From positions 1 through 64,000 of the forward strand of contig NZ_QXEV01000007.1 of the NCBI RefSeq assembly GCF_003550015.1: a stretch of DNA of 64,000 nt, in the 5' to 3' direction. How positions within the stretch are numbered: the first letter of the stretch is position 1; the number at the start of each line of letters is the position of its first letter. This DNA comes from Anaeroplasma bactoclasticum (GTDB lineage Bacteria; Bacillota_I; Bacilli_A; Acholeplasmatales; Anaeroplasmataceae). Of this stretch, positions 52,643 to 61,810 are shown in pieces. Below the pieces are notes generated by a model. The model saw only the letters and a list, made by a program, of their open reading frames with translations, ran no database searches and was not told the DNA's origin. The position numbers and the translations under genes are program-made.

Positions 52643-55600
52643 ATGGCAGCATATGAAGAAACATTAGATGCTTTAAAAACAAAGCTTTTAGAATATTTAA
52701 AACGAAGCGAAAATAGTTCCTCACAAGAACCACTAACGTTTTCTTTATTAAATAGCTTAAGAAAATCTGTTTTATCCTACACAAAAAAGATGAATCTTAT
52801 TTGTAATAAAATTAAACCTCAAGAACAAAGCTATACTTCTGCCTTTGATTCACTATCTAAAGAATACTCCAAAAAAGAAAAGGAGCTAGAAGCAAAGCTT
52901 CGAAAAGATACACAAGATATCATTTCTAAATACGATGATAAAATTAATACATTAAAGGATGAAATCAAGGAGAAGGAAAAAGAAATACACTTTGAAGAAA
53001 ACAATATCTTAATGGATATTGAATTCTTTATTATGGCAAGTGATCAAAATAAAGAAATGTTTGAAGCAGAATATAATGAAAATGTCAGCCGCTTCAATTA
53101 CCAAATTCAGATTGCTTCTGATTCTTATTCTGAAAACACAATTCGCTTTAATGATTTATTATCAAAAGAAATTGAAAAGCTAGAGGAAAAATATAAATTA
53201 TCTCTTATCGATTATGATAAGGATACAGAAAGAATCATTTCACATTATCAAAAAAATGTTGATGAATTAAATCAAATTCTAGCTAAAAAAATAGATGATT
53301 TTAATAAATTTCAAGCTCAAAAGCGCCAAAAGAAAGTAAAGGAATCTATGGAATTTAACGATAAGATTCGTGCTTTAGTTTCTTTAAGAAATGAAAAGAA
53401 TCAAGAGGCTAGAAATGAATACGCAAGAAAACAGGCAGAGGCTCAAGAGACAAAGGAAAGTAAAAGGCAGCAATATCAAATGGAATCCCAAAAGATATCC
53501 AAGGAATTTGTCTTAAACATGACTGCCTTAGATGACCGTATTTCTACTTTGAAAAAAGAGTTTAATGATGCTCAAGATCAAGAAAAGAGAGCTTTAGAAT
53601 ATCGTCTTTTAGAGTTAAAAAAGGAAGAAGAAAAACTATTACATGATTTATATACTACTTCTACTTCAACTAAAAAGAGTGCTAAAAAAATCAAATCAGA
53701 GTATTACGGATATCAAGAAATTGAAAGAAAAAATACTGATAAAGCATTAAGCCATTTAGAAAAAGCCTATTTAGCTAATTCAGAAAAGACAAATTATCAG
53801 AAAAAACTATTAGATTTAGATCGTACCTTCAATATGAAATTCATTGTTGAAAATGAAACCTATGATAATAAAAAATTCCAAGAGATTAACAATGAATTTG
53901 AAATTGATATGAACCATGCTGTTCAAATCAATGATTTAGAGTATAACCGTGAAGCAAATAAATTAAGAAGTGAGAATAATTTAAAAACATTAAAGGAAGA
54001 GAGAAACTTTGATGAAGCAGATGCTTTGCACCAAATTGAGACAGAAAAATTAATTTGTCAAATTAAGTCTATCAAATATGAAATTGCTTCTTTTGAAGAA
54101 ATTCAAAAGCTATTACATAAATTTGAAAGTGATAAATTTACTACTACTATCAATTTTAAAACAGTAAATAATCTATTAGAGGTTGAAAAATGTAAGGTTT
54201 TAGACACATTAAATAAATCTATGTACAACCTTAATGTAAAAAGCTCAAAAATGGTCTTAGATACATCAAATAAGGCTATTGATTTAAAGAATAAGGAATA
54301 TGAACAAAAGGGTAAAGCTAAAATCAAAAGAAATCGTATGGTACTAAATACAGAACAAAAGCTAGTTGAATACCAAATCGAATCCTTTAAAAGAGATAAA
54401 GCCTTAGAGCTTGCTGTATTAAATAGAAACTTCTTCTTTGAATTAGATACATTAGGTCATGATTTCTTAGCTTCAAAATTCAAATTAGAATATAAGAATA
54501 TTATGGGAAATCTATCTATATTAACAGAAATCATTACTATGATTCATTATATGGAAACTGATTTACTTAAGATTTTATATGATAATGTTTCTACAAGACC
54601 AGAATATAAAGAGGTTGTATGGCCATTTATAAATGAGCTATTATCTATTATCTTCCAAGGCTATCAAAGAGCTTTATCTATCTTCCATGACACAACAGAT
54701 ACAATGATTCATGAAAGAATTGAATTTGAAGAGACTCTAAAATATAAAGGCTTCTATAAAAACATAGAAGCAAATTATAAAGGGGAATTATCTGGATTTA
54801 TAGATAAAAAGGAATACTATCTAAAGCAAATCAATGATGTTTCAGCACAATTAGAGAACAATAAAGGGCTTTTGTTCTCCTTAGATAATGATTTATACGC
54901 CAGACGTAAAAACGCCAAAAGAACAGGGAATTATGATAGTGAGCTAAAAGAGATTCAAGATACTACACTACAATATCATGATGTAGAAAATGAAAACCTT
55001 CGTCTTTCAAAGAAGCTTTTAGTTTTACAAAAGGAAGTTAGCCGTATTGATAATCAAATTTCACAAGTAAACCTAAGCTATACACGTCAGCAGGATGAAA
55101 TAAAGAAAATGCAAATGACTAATGCACAAAGCTATTTTGAGCTTGAAAAATCATTAGAAAGACATATTTCTTCTTCTATTGCTGATATGAATGTGAAGCT
55201 AAGAGAACAAGATATTGATTCAAATGAATTTCAAAATTCTATTTCTATTGTTAAGGATAAAAATGAAGCATTCCTTAAACTTTCTTTAGACTTCATTGAA
55301 GGTGTTTATCAAATTATGTACCGTTTCTCTAACAATGAGCAAGATGCAATCATTAAATCTGCAGAAATCTTAGAGGCTGGTTATAAAACAGATTTATCAG
55401 AACTCGATAGAGATGATAAAAACGAAAGAGCAAATGCTAAGGCAATCTATATAAGAGAGGATCAAGCAAGGCAAGAAGAAATTATTCGCTTTGATAAAGA
55501 TGTCATTCAAGATTCCATATCTATGAAGCAAAGTATTTCAAACCATGATGCACTAGTAAAAAAGCTTACTCAAAATATTCAAGAGGAAATGACCCAAGCA

Positions 55601-56050
55601 AATCAAACCTTTTATCAAGATTATTATGCAATTTGTGATAATCAAAAGGATGTCGTTGATAAACATGCAAAGGACATTAAGAATCTTGAGACTGAATATC
55701 AAAGAAATAGAGTTATTATTTTTGATAGATTCAAGAAAAGCAAAGCACAGCTTAAATCTATGCTAGAGGAATACATTTCATCAAGAAACGAAATCTTACA
55801 GCATTTACCAATCGCTGAAAAGGAAAATGAAAAGGCCTTCCATCTAGATGATATTAAAAAATCCATTGAGCTTGACGAAACATATCAAGAAATCAAAACA
55901 AAAAGTACTACTTCTATGAAGGAAGTATTAAAAAAAATGGATTTAATCAAAGCCGCCTTTGATTCAAAGCAAGCTGAAATTGAGCGTAATCATAAAATGT
56001 CTAAACAAAAGGAAAGACGTAATCATCAAGCTCAATTACGAAGAATATAA
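52643..56050 (+). CDS. Very long cytosolic coiled-coil protein
   Basis: A 1135-residue, Lys/Glu/Gln/Asn-rich protein with no signal peptide, no transmembrane segment and no ATPase motif. Nearly the whole chain is heptad-like. A less charged, more hydrophobic section lies at about 622-685 (ILTEIITMIHYMETDLLKIL, then VVWPFINELLSIIFQGYQ), which might be a hinge or assembly site. The C-terminus is very basic (SKQKERRNHQAQLRRI). AAGGAGGTG six bases before the ATG at 52643 fixes the start; the ATG at 52625 is inside it. It is the only plus-strand gene among this core block and is convergent with ftsZ. A filament-forming, chromosome-organising or division-related role is an inference. Confidence 0.8.
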   Translation: MAAYEETLDALKTKLLEYLKRSENSSSQEPLTFSLLNSLRKSVLSYTKKMNLICNKIKPQEQSYTSAFDSLSKEYSKKEKELEAKLRKDTQDIISKYDDKINTLKDEIKEKEKEIHFEENNILMDIEFFIMASDQNKEMFEAEYNENVSRFNYQIQIASDSYSENTIRFNDLLSKEIEKLEEKYKLSLIDYDKDTERIISHYQKNVDELNQILAKKIDDFNKFQAQKRQKKVKESMEFNDKIRALVSLRNEKNQEARNEYARKQAEAQETKESKRQQYQMESQKISKEFVLNMTALDDRISTLKKEFNDAQDQEKRALEYRLLELKKEEEKLLHDLYTTSTSTKKSAKKIKSEYYGYQEIERKNTDKALSHLEKAYLANSEKTNYQKKLLDLDRTFNMKFIVENETYDNKKFQEINNEFEIDMNHAVQINDLEYNREANKLRSENNLKTLKEERNFDEADALHQIETEKLICQIKSIKYEIASFEEIQKLLHKFESDKFTTTINFKTVNNLLEVEKCKVLDTLNKSMYNLNVKSSKMVLDTSNKAIDLKNKEYEQKGKAKIKRNRMVLNTEQKLVEYQIESFKRDKALELAVLNRNFFFELDTLGHDFLASKFKLEYKNIMGNLSILTEIITMIHYMETDLLKILYDNVSTRPEYKEVVWPFINELLSIIFQGYQRALSIFHDTTDTMIHERIEFEETLKYKGFYKNIEANYKGELSGFIDKKEYYLKQINDVSAQLENNKGLLFSLDNDLYARRKNAKRTGNYDSELKEIQDTTLQYHDVENENLRLSKKLLVLQKEVSRIDNQISQVNLSYTRQQDEIKKMQMTNAQSYFELEKSLERHISSSIADMNVKLREQDIDSNEFQNSISIVKDKNEAFLKLSLDFIEGVYQIMYRFSNNEQDAIIKSAEILEAGYKTDLSELDRDDKNERANAKAIYIREDQARQEEIIRFDKDVIQDSISMKQSISNHDALVKKLTQNIQEEMTQANQTFYQDYYAICDNQKDVVDKHAKDIKNLETEYQRNRVIIFDRFKKSKAQLKSMLEEYISSRNEILQHLPIAEKENEKAFHLDDIKKSIELDETYQEIKTKSTTSMKEVLKKMDLIKAAFDSKQAEIERNHKMSKQKERRNHQAQLRRI

Positions 56051-56055
56051 AAAAT

Positions 56056-56081
56056 ACCTATCACGTTTTATTGTGATAGGT
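56056..56081. terminator. Bidirectional terminator between the coiled-coil gene and ftsZ
   Basis: ACCTATCAC/GTGATAGGT 9-bp stem with T-runs on both sides. Confidence 0.85.
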
Positions 56082-56089
56082 TTTTCTTT

Positions 56090-57346
56090 TTATTTTTTCT
56101 TTAGCCAATCTGGAAGCTTAGATTTTTGAGGAGTAGGCTGAATCTGAGGATTCTTTCTTCTTTCCTTCTCTTCCTTTTCTCTTCTTTTGGCTTCTTCCTT
56201 TTCTTTCTTTCTTCTTTCCTTTTCAGATAAAGGATTAGCAAATAATTCTTCTCTTCTTGCTTCTTGTTCTAAGGAAGTATCAATTGGTTCATCAGAATCT
56301 ACAGAAATATGAATATCATTCATATTCTCGCTATTAGATACATCTGCGAATTCCTGACGTACGGATGCAAATCCGCCTTCTTCCTTTTTCATATGATAAC
56401 CAGTAGCTACCAAAGTAATTACTAATTCATCCTTTAAATCATTATTAATTGTAGAACCATAGAAAATATTTAAATCTGTACCAGCGAAATTACGGATTTC
56501 AGCAATAGCACTATCTACTTCAACTAAGGATAAGTTTTGGTCTGATGAGAAGCAAACAACAGCGTCTGTTGCGCCATCAAGAGTAATCTCAAGTAATGGA
56601 GAATGAATTGCCTGTCTTGCAGCTTCAATTGCTCTATTTTCACCTCTTGCAGCACCAATACCTAAAAGAGCTGTTCCTTTATTTCTCATTACAGAACGGA
56701 TATCTGCAAAGTCGATATTAATTAAACCTGGTAAAGCGATAATTTCAGCAATACCCTGAACACCCTTACGTAAAATAGAATCTGCAAAACGGAAGGCTTC
56801 AACTACTGGAGTATGAATATCAACCATTTGAAGTAGCTTTTCATTTGGAATTTCAATTAGTGTATCTACATATTGTCTCATTTCCTCAAGACCAGCCATC
56901 GCATTGGACATACGAACAGGTCCTTCAAATACGAAAGGCTTTGTACAAACACCAATAGTAAGACAATTATGCTCCTTTGCGATACGAGCAATAACAGGGG
57001 CAGCACCAGTACCAGTACCTCCACCCATACCACAAGTGATAAATACCATTTCGGCATCACCAATCATCTCGTGTAAGTCATCTTCACTCTCTAAAGCAGC
57101 CTCACGACCAACCTCAGGATGTGCACCTGCACCCTGACCATGAGTTCTAGTCTTTCCAATTAATATTTTATTTTCAGCACGAGACATTTTTAAGTCTTGT
57201 GCGTCGGTATTTACAGCATAAAATTGAACGCCATGAACCTGGTTTCCAATCATATGGTCAATTGCGTTCTTTCCTGCACCACCAACTCCAATTACCTTAA
57301 TCTTTGTTTGGACAGCATTGAAAGTATCGAGTTCGTCAAAAATCAT
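56090..57346 (-). CDS. ftsZ: Cell division protein FtsZ
   Basis: A 418-residue tubulin homologue. It shows GVGGAGKNAID, the GTP loop GMGGGTGTGAAPV, the T7-loop INIDFADIRSVM, and a long charged linker (about 355-400, KER-rich) ending in the C-terminal peptide KLPDWLKKK that binds FtsA/ZapA-type partners. GGAGG precedes the ATG. It is monocistronic with its own promoter, not in a dcw cluster; a coiled-coil gene converges on it. Confidence 0.97.
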   Translation of the reverse strand: MIFDELDTFNAVQTKIKVIGVGGAGKNAIDHMIGNQVHGVQFYAVNTDAQDLKMSRAENKILIGKTRTHGQGAGAHPEVGREAALESEDDLHEMIGDAEMVFITCGMGGGTGTGAAPVIARIAKEHNCLTIGVCTKPFVFEGPVRMSNAMAGLEEMRQYVDTLIEIPNEKLLQMVDIHTPVVEAFRFADSILRKGVQGIAEIIALPGLINIDFADIRSVMRNKGTALLGIGAARGENRAIEAARQAIHSPLLEITLDGATDAVVCFSSDQNLSLVEVDSAIAEIRNFAGTDLNIFYGSTINNDLKDELVITLVATGYHMKKEEGGFASVRQEFADVSNSENMNDIHISVDSDEPIDTSLEQEARREELFANPLSEKERRKKEKEEAKRREKEEKERRKNPQIQPTPQKSKLPDWLKKK

Positions 57347-57390
57347 ATTCTCTCCTCCTTAACTTTAAAATATGCTTATCGGTATATCCC

Positions 57391-57419
57391 ATTTTACCCT
57401 AAAAAAAAGCTTTTTTCAA
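57391..57419 (-). promoter_or_regulatory. ftsZ promoter
   Basis: TTGAAA, 17-base spacer, TAAAAT on the minus strand, 45 bases before the ATG. The rest of the interval to 57524 is AT-rich with no evident gene. Confidence 0.6.
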
Positions 57420-57524
57420 TAAAACGAAAATGAATATTTTCTTTATAAACAAAATTTTTAAAAACAATCAATTCTATAAGAGAAATTTATAAAACAAGTG
57501 TCTTCTTTTCACTAAATTTTCATA

Positions 57525-57962
57525 CTATCTGATAGCAACCACTAAGTCTGCTTGACAAGCTAAGCACCCATCAACATAGGCTTCTCCATGAGCCTTTCCA
57601 AGTCCATGACGAACACGTCCTTGAGTAATTGTAATGTATACTTCTTCCTTAGGTAATATGCTTCTTCGCCACTTAATATTATCTGCGCCTACCAAAAATA
57701 CATTCTTTCCTTTATTTTCTTCTAAGGATAAACAGTATACAGCTCCAGTTTGAGCTATTGCCTCTAACACTAATACTCCAGGTACTACTGGTAGATTTGG
57801 GAAATGTCCTTTAAAGAAATCTTCTTCTCCAGTAAAAGTCTTTTTGCCTTTAACTATTATATTTCCATCCTCTAAAACATTTACTTCTAATATTTCATCT
57901 AATAATAGCATAGGTTCTCTATGTGGAATTATTCTTTTTATATCTTCTTTATTATATAGCAT
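57525..57962 (-). CDS. fabZ: 3-hydroxyacyl-ACP dehydratase FabZ
   Basis: A 145-residue hotdog-fold dehydratase of type II fatty acid synthesis. It shows IPHREPMLLLDEI, GHFPNLPVVPGVLVLEAIAQ (catalytic His and Glu) and VGADNIKWRRSI. It stands apart from other fab genes in this window, after the CNNM unit. Confidence 0.95.
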   Translation of the reverse strand: MLYNKEDIKRIIPHREPMLLLDEILEVNVLEDGNIIVKGKKTFTGEEDFFKGHFPNLPVVPGVLVLEAIAQTGAVYCLSLEENKGKNVFLVGADNIKWRRSILPKEEVYITITQGRVRHGLGKAHGEAYVDGCLACQADLVVAIR

Positions 57963-57980
57963 ATTTTCTCTCCAAAAGAA

Positions 57981-57999
57981 AAGCCCTTTGATAGGGCTT
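57981..57999 (-). terminator. Terminator of the CNNM gene
   Basis: AAGCCCT/AGGGCTT 7-bp stem overlapping the stop, before fabZ. Confidence 0.65.
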
Positions 58000-59407
58000 A
58001 ATCTTCTTCACTATCCTCTTTATAAGCTTCAATTTCTTCTTCTGTTGCATCTCTTAATTCAATCTTAGCCATAGTAATTCTATGATCTAAAACCTCTGCA
58101 ACACTAATCTTAAGCATTTTTGCATAATCCTGGTATTCACTAGTTTCTTCATCCTCTGATGTATAAACGCTTAAATACTCAAAAGAAAATCCTACCTCAG
58201 GTAAATCCTCTGCCTTTTCAAAAAGCCATGTAGAAAGCTTCGCAGGAGCATCTAGAGGAACTCCACCAATGCCCATTTTTTCAAATGCATCATCTACAAA
58301 CATATCCGCATCAATTAAATAAGAACCATCCTCAAGCTTTTCAAACTTTAAATCATCCTCACCAATAATATCATGCTCATCGTAGATTTCACCAAATAAT
58401 TCTTCCATTGCATCCTCTAATGTTACAAGACCAATGACTTCACCATATTCACCAATTACCATAGCAATATGAGTTTTAGATTCCTGGAATTCTTGAATTA
58501 GAGCATCTACTTTCATAGTTGCAGCAACAAATTTAACAGGTCGAATTAATCTTTTCCAATTTAGTTTTGGATTTTTAATTAAAGCAGGGAAGAAATCACG
58601 AACATGTAAAACACCAATCATATGGTCTTTATCCTTTTTGTAAACAGGAATTCTAGAATAAGCATTATCCATCATGAAGTCTTTTACCTCTTCAAGTGGA
58701 GCCATTACATCTAAAACCTCCATTTTTACTCTAGGTGTCATAATGTCTTTTACACTTCTATCATTTAAATCTAATGTTTTACGCATTAAATCTGCTTCAT
58801 CATGCTCAATTGCACCTGTATCTTCCATTTGGTCAATAGCTACCTCAAGCTCATCCTCTTGCATAGTATCTTGAGTTTCTTCTTGCTTTATTGTAATTAG
58901 TTTTTGAATTCCAACAAAGAACATTACGAAAGGCCATAAGATAATGGATAATACATAAATAATCCAAGCTACTCGAATTGAAATATTTTCTGGATTTCTC
59001 TTAGCTAACATTTTTGGCACAATTTCACCAAAAATTAATAATACAACAGTAACAGATAATGTAGATATAAGGCTTACCCAATCTTCATTTTGAATTAATT
59101 CAGCAAACCATAATACTGCTAAAGTAGATAATGCAACATTAACTAAATTATTACCAATTAATAAAGTAATTAATGTCTTATCAAAGCTATCATATAGCTG
59201 TAATGCTTTTTTTGCACCATGTCTTCTATCTTCAATTGCAACTCTTAATTTCACATCACTTGCAGATGAGAATGCAGTTTCACTCATAGAAAAGAATGCT
59301 GATAACAAAATCAAGGCTATCATTACAACTAATACGATATAAAATTTAGCATCTACATTTAAAATAATCGAAAGTCCCGCGAGAGGCACCTCTAATACGT
59401 TTTTCAA
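57998..59407 (-). CDS. CNNM/CorC family Mg2+ transport-associated protein
   Basis: A 469-residue membrane protein. DUF21 domain with about four helices (24-160, LLSAFFSMSETAFSSAS start), two CBS motifs (MTPRVKMEVLD and FQESKTHIAMVIGEYGEVIGLVTLEDAMEELFGEI) and a C-terminal CorC/HlyC domain (YLIDADMFVDDAFEKMGI). The family exports magnesium or controls it. It is the last gene of the mutS-to-efp run and joins the ion-handling theme. Confidence 0.92.
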   Translation of the reverse strand: MKNVLEVPLAGLSIILNVDAKFYIVLVVMIALILLSAFFSMSETAFSSASDVKLRVAIEDRRHGAKKALQLYDSFDKTLITLLIGNNLVNVALSTLAVLWFAELIQNEDWVSLISTLSVTVVLLIFGEIVPKMLAKRNPENISIRVAWIIYVLSIILWPFVMFFVGIQKLITIKQEETQDTMQEDELEVAIDQMEDTGAIEHDEADLMRKTLDLNDRSVKDIMTPRVKMEVLDVMAPLEEVKDFMMDNAYSRIPVYKKDKDHMIGVLHVRDFFPALIKNPKLNWKRLIRPVKFVAATMKVDALIQEFQESKTHIAMVIGEYGEVIGLVTLEDAMEELFGEIYDEHDIIGEDDLKFEKLEDGSYLIDADMFVDDAFEKMGIGGVPLDAPAKLSTWLFEKAEDLPEVGFSFEYLSVYTSEDEETSEYQDYAKMLKISVAEVLDHRITMAKIELRDATEEEIEAYKEDSEED

Positions 59408-59425
59408 ATTACAACACTCCTATAC

Positions 59426-59983
59426 TTAAGCTCTACTAGAATACTTACCAGTATCTGTGCTTATAATAATGTCCTCACCAGATTCAATAAATAGTGGAAC
59501 CTTAATTGTCATACCTGTTTCTAAAACTGCATCCTTCATTTGATTTGAAGAAGCAGAACCCTTAGATGCAGGATCACATTCAACTACCTTTAATGTAACC
59601 TTATCAGGAAGTAAAATACCGATAATTTCATTACCATATTTTTCGATATTAACATTCTGGTTTTCTCTTAAGAACTGCTTTTCATATTCAACTAAGGAAT
59701 ATGGAAGCTCAATCTGCTCATAAGTGTCATTATCCATAAATACTAATGCATTTCCATCATCATATAGATATTGCATTTCTACCTTATCAATAACTGCCTT
59801 TTCTACCTTTTCAGCTGCATTAAATGTATAATCAATAACTGCTCCAGTTCTTAAATTACGTAATTTAGTTCTTACGAATGCACCACCCTTACCAGGCTTT
59901 ACATGCATAAATTCCATAATCTTATAAATGTTTCCATCATAAAGAATGGTCATTCCATTCTTAAAATCATTACTAGATACCAT
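59426..59983 (-). CDS. efp: Elongation factor P
   Basis: A 185-residue translation factor that relieves stalling at polyproline. It has KOW and OB domains; Lys32 in VKPGKGGAF is the tip residue modified in most bacteria. GGAGG precedes the ATG. It lies 44 bases after aroQ. Confidence 0.96.
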   Translation of the reverse strand: MVSSNDFKNGMTILYDGNIYKIMEFMHVKPGKGGAFVRTKLRNLRTGAVIDYTFNAAEKVEKAVIDKVEMQYLYDDGNALVFMDNDTYEQIELPYSLVEYEKQFLRENQNVNIEKYGNEIIGILLPDKVTLKVVECDPASKGSASSNQMKDAVLETGMTIKVPLFIESGEDIIISTDTGKYSSRA

Positions 59984-60027
59984 TTTTATTCCTCCATATC
60001 TATATAATTAATATTTATCTTAACATA

Positions 60028-60453
60028 TTATTTTCTATTTTTCAAATACATTACTGCATCTATATAGGAACCCTCAAGCTTACCACTAAAGGTTTCATCA
60101 CATACATCTCTTACATAATTAATTCTTCTAAATGCTTCTCTATCATCAACATGAGATAAATGCACCTCTATCTTAATTCCAGAAAACATTTCAAGCGCGT
60201 CATGAATTGCAACAGATGTATGCGTATATGCAGCAGGATTAATAATTATAGCATCGTAATTATTTATTACTGCTTCTTGAATTTTTGTTACTAAATCTCC
60301 TTCATAATTGGATTGATAAAATATAAACTCAAATTCGGGAGCAGCATCTTTAATTAGATTATTGATTTCATCTAATGTTTTTGTGCCATAATGCTCTTTA
60401 GGTCTTTTACCTAACATATTTAAATTTGGACCGTTTAAAACTAATACCTTCAT
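60028..60453 (-). CDS. aroQ: Type II 3-dehydroquinate dehydratase
   Basis: A 141-residue enzyme of the shikimate pathway (third step). It shows VLNGPNLNMLGKRPKEHYG, QSNYEGDLVTKI, NPAAYTHTSVAIHDAL and VHLSHVDDREAFRR, the type II motifs. It overlaps aroK by four bases (ATGA). Confidence 0.96.
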   Translation of the reverse strand: MKVLVLNGPNLNMLGKRPKEHYGTKTLDEINNLIKDAAPEFEFIFYQSNYEGDLVTKIQEAVINNYDAIIINPAAYTHTSVAIHDALEMFSGIKIEVHLSHVDDREAFRRINYVRDVCDETFSGKLEGSYIDAVMYLKNRK

Positions 60454-60926
60454 TTTAACGCCTCCATAATTTCTTTTATTGCAGATTCCATATTTACATT
60501 TTCTACTTTTATATCTGCAAAATATTCATATAAAGGAATTCTTTCTTCTAGGATTTCCTTTACAGTTTTAGTTTTTAATAATGGCCTAGTTTCGTCTCCT
60601 TCTAATCTTGCCTCTAATACATCTAAAGGTACAGATAAATAGATACATTTACCATCCATTATTTCCTTATGCTTTTTATTTTTTATAACGCCACCACCTG
60701 TTGCGATAACGACATTATCCATTTTCTTAAATTCTTTTAAGGTATTTGTTTCAAAGGCTCTAAACCAAGCCTCCCCATAATCTCTAAAGATTTCATCAAT
60801 AAATTTACAACATTTTTCTTCGATGTAGTGGTCCATATCAATGAAAGTGTAATTTAATGCTTTGGCAAGTTCCTTGCCTAAAGTAGATTTACCACTACCC
60901 ATCATTCCTATTAAATATATTCTCAT
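60450..60926 (-). CDS. aroK: Shikimate kinase
   Basis: A 158-residue kinase: Walker A LIGMMGSGKSTLGK, shikimate-binding DMDHYIE, ATGGGVIKN and the LID arginine region (ETRPLLK). The ATG at 60926 overlaps the miaA TGA. With aroQ and pheA it shows that aromatic amino acid synthesis is at least partly kept. Confidence 0.95.
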   Translation of the reverse strand: MRIYLIGMMGSGKSTLGKELAKALNYTFIDMDHYIEEKCCKFIDEIFRDYGEAWFRAFETNTLKEFKKMDNVVIATGGGVIKNKKHKEIMDGKCIYLSVPLDVLEARLEGDETRPLLKTKTVKEILEERIPLYEYFADIKVENVNMESAIKEIMEALK

Positions 60927-61810
60927 TTTAACCACCCATCGACATCAGAAATAATTTCATTGATTGTTTTATCTATATTCGATACATCCACTATATAAAA
61001 ATGGCTATCCATTTGATGGCGGAACCATGTTTCTTGTCTTTTAGCTAAATGTCTTGTATTCTTTTTAATTTCCTCAATAGCACTTTCTAAAGTAATGTCG
61101 CCATCAAAATATGGAACTAATTCTTGATAGCCTATCGCATGAGGATAAATCCCATCTAAATATAATGCTTTAACCTCATCTAACAATCCATCTTGAATCA
61201 TTAAATCCACTCTTTTATTAATTCTTTCATATAGCTTATCTCTTTCCATAGAAAGATAAACAATAAAATAATCATATAAAGGCTCATTTTTATGATTAAA
61301 GCTATGAATGGATTCATTCAATTCCTCTTTGACCTCTAAAGCTCTTAATACTCTTTTTCTATTGTTTGGATGTAATTTGGTTTGATCAATATCTGGATCC
61401 TTTTCAAGTAAAAGCTTATATAATTCTTCATTAGAATAATTCTCATAAGCCTTACTAAAATCTAGATCTCTCGCTTTTGCATTAAATTCATAATTAAATA
61501 AGGCAGATTGGATATATAAACCTGTACCACCACAGATTAAGGATAAATCTCTTTCATCCATTATTTTTCTTGCTTCCCTTTGGAAATCAGCAGCACTATA
61601 AGAATCCTTAGGATCTTTTATATCAATTAGATAATGCACTACTCCATCCATTTCATCCTGAGTTGGCTTTGCAGAGCCTATATCTAATCTTTTATATATT
61701 GCTACAGAATCGCCTGAAATAATATCTATCCCATAGTGTTTTGCAAGCTCTATAGATATTTTAGTTTTTCCAACGGCTGTAGGGCCTACAACCACTAATA
61801 CCTTCTTCAT
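60923..61810 (-). CDS. miaA: tRNA dimethylallyltransferase
   Basis: A 295-residue enzyme that prenylates A37. It shows VVGPTAVGKTKIS, ISGDSVAIYKRLDIGSAKP, HYLIDIKDP and KNTRHLAKRQETWFRH. It ends with TGA and is coupled to mutL (TAATG). No hfq follows. Confidence 0.96.
   Translation of the reverse strand: MKKVLVVVGPTAVGKTKISIELAKHYGIDIISGDSVAIYKRLDIGSAKPTQDEMDGVVHYLIDIKDPKDSYSAADFQREARKIMDERDLSLICGGTGLYIQSALFNYEFNAKARDLDFSKAYENYSNEELYKLLLEKDPDIDQTKLHPNNRKRVLRALEVKEELNESIHSFNHKNEPLYDYFIVYLSMERDKLYERINKRVDLMIQDGLLDEVKALYLDGIYPHAIGYQELVPYFDGDITLESAIEEIKKNTRHLAKRQETWFRHQMDSHFYIVDVSNIDKTINEIISDVDGWLK

Noticed and set aside
56873-57137. Plus-strand frames opposite ftsZ
   Set aside because: They are low-complexity shadows of the ftsZ GTP-binding region without ribosome binding sites.
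50278-60926. Mycoplasma genetic code 4 (TGA = Trp)
   Set aside because: ruvB and miaA end at TGA with tight overlaps to queA and aroK; no in-frame TGA is needed in any core gene.
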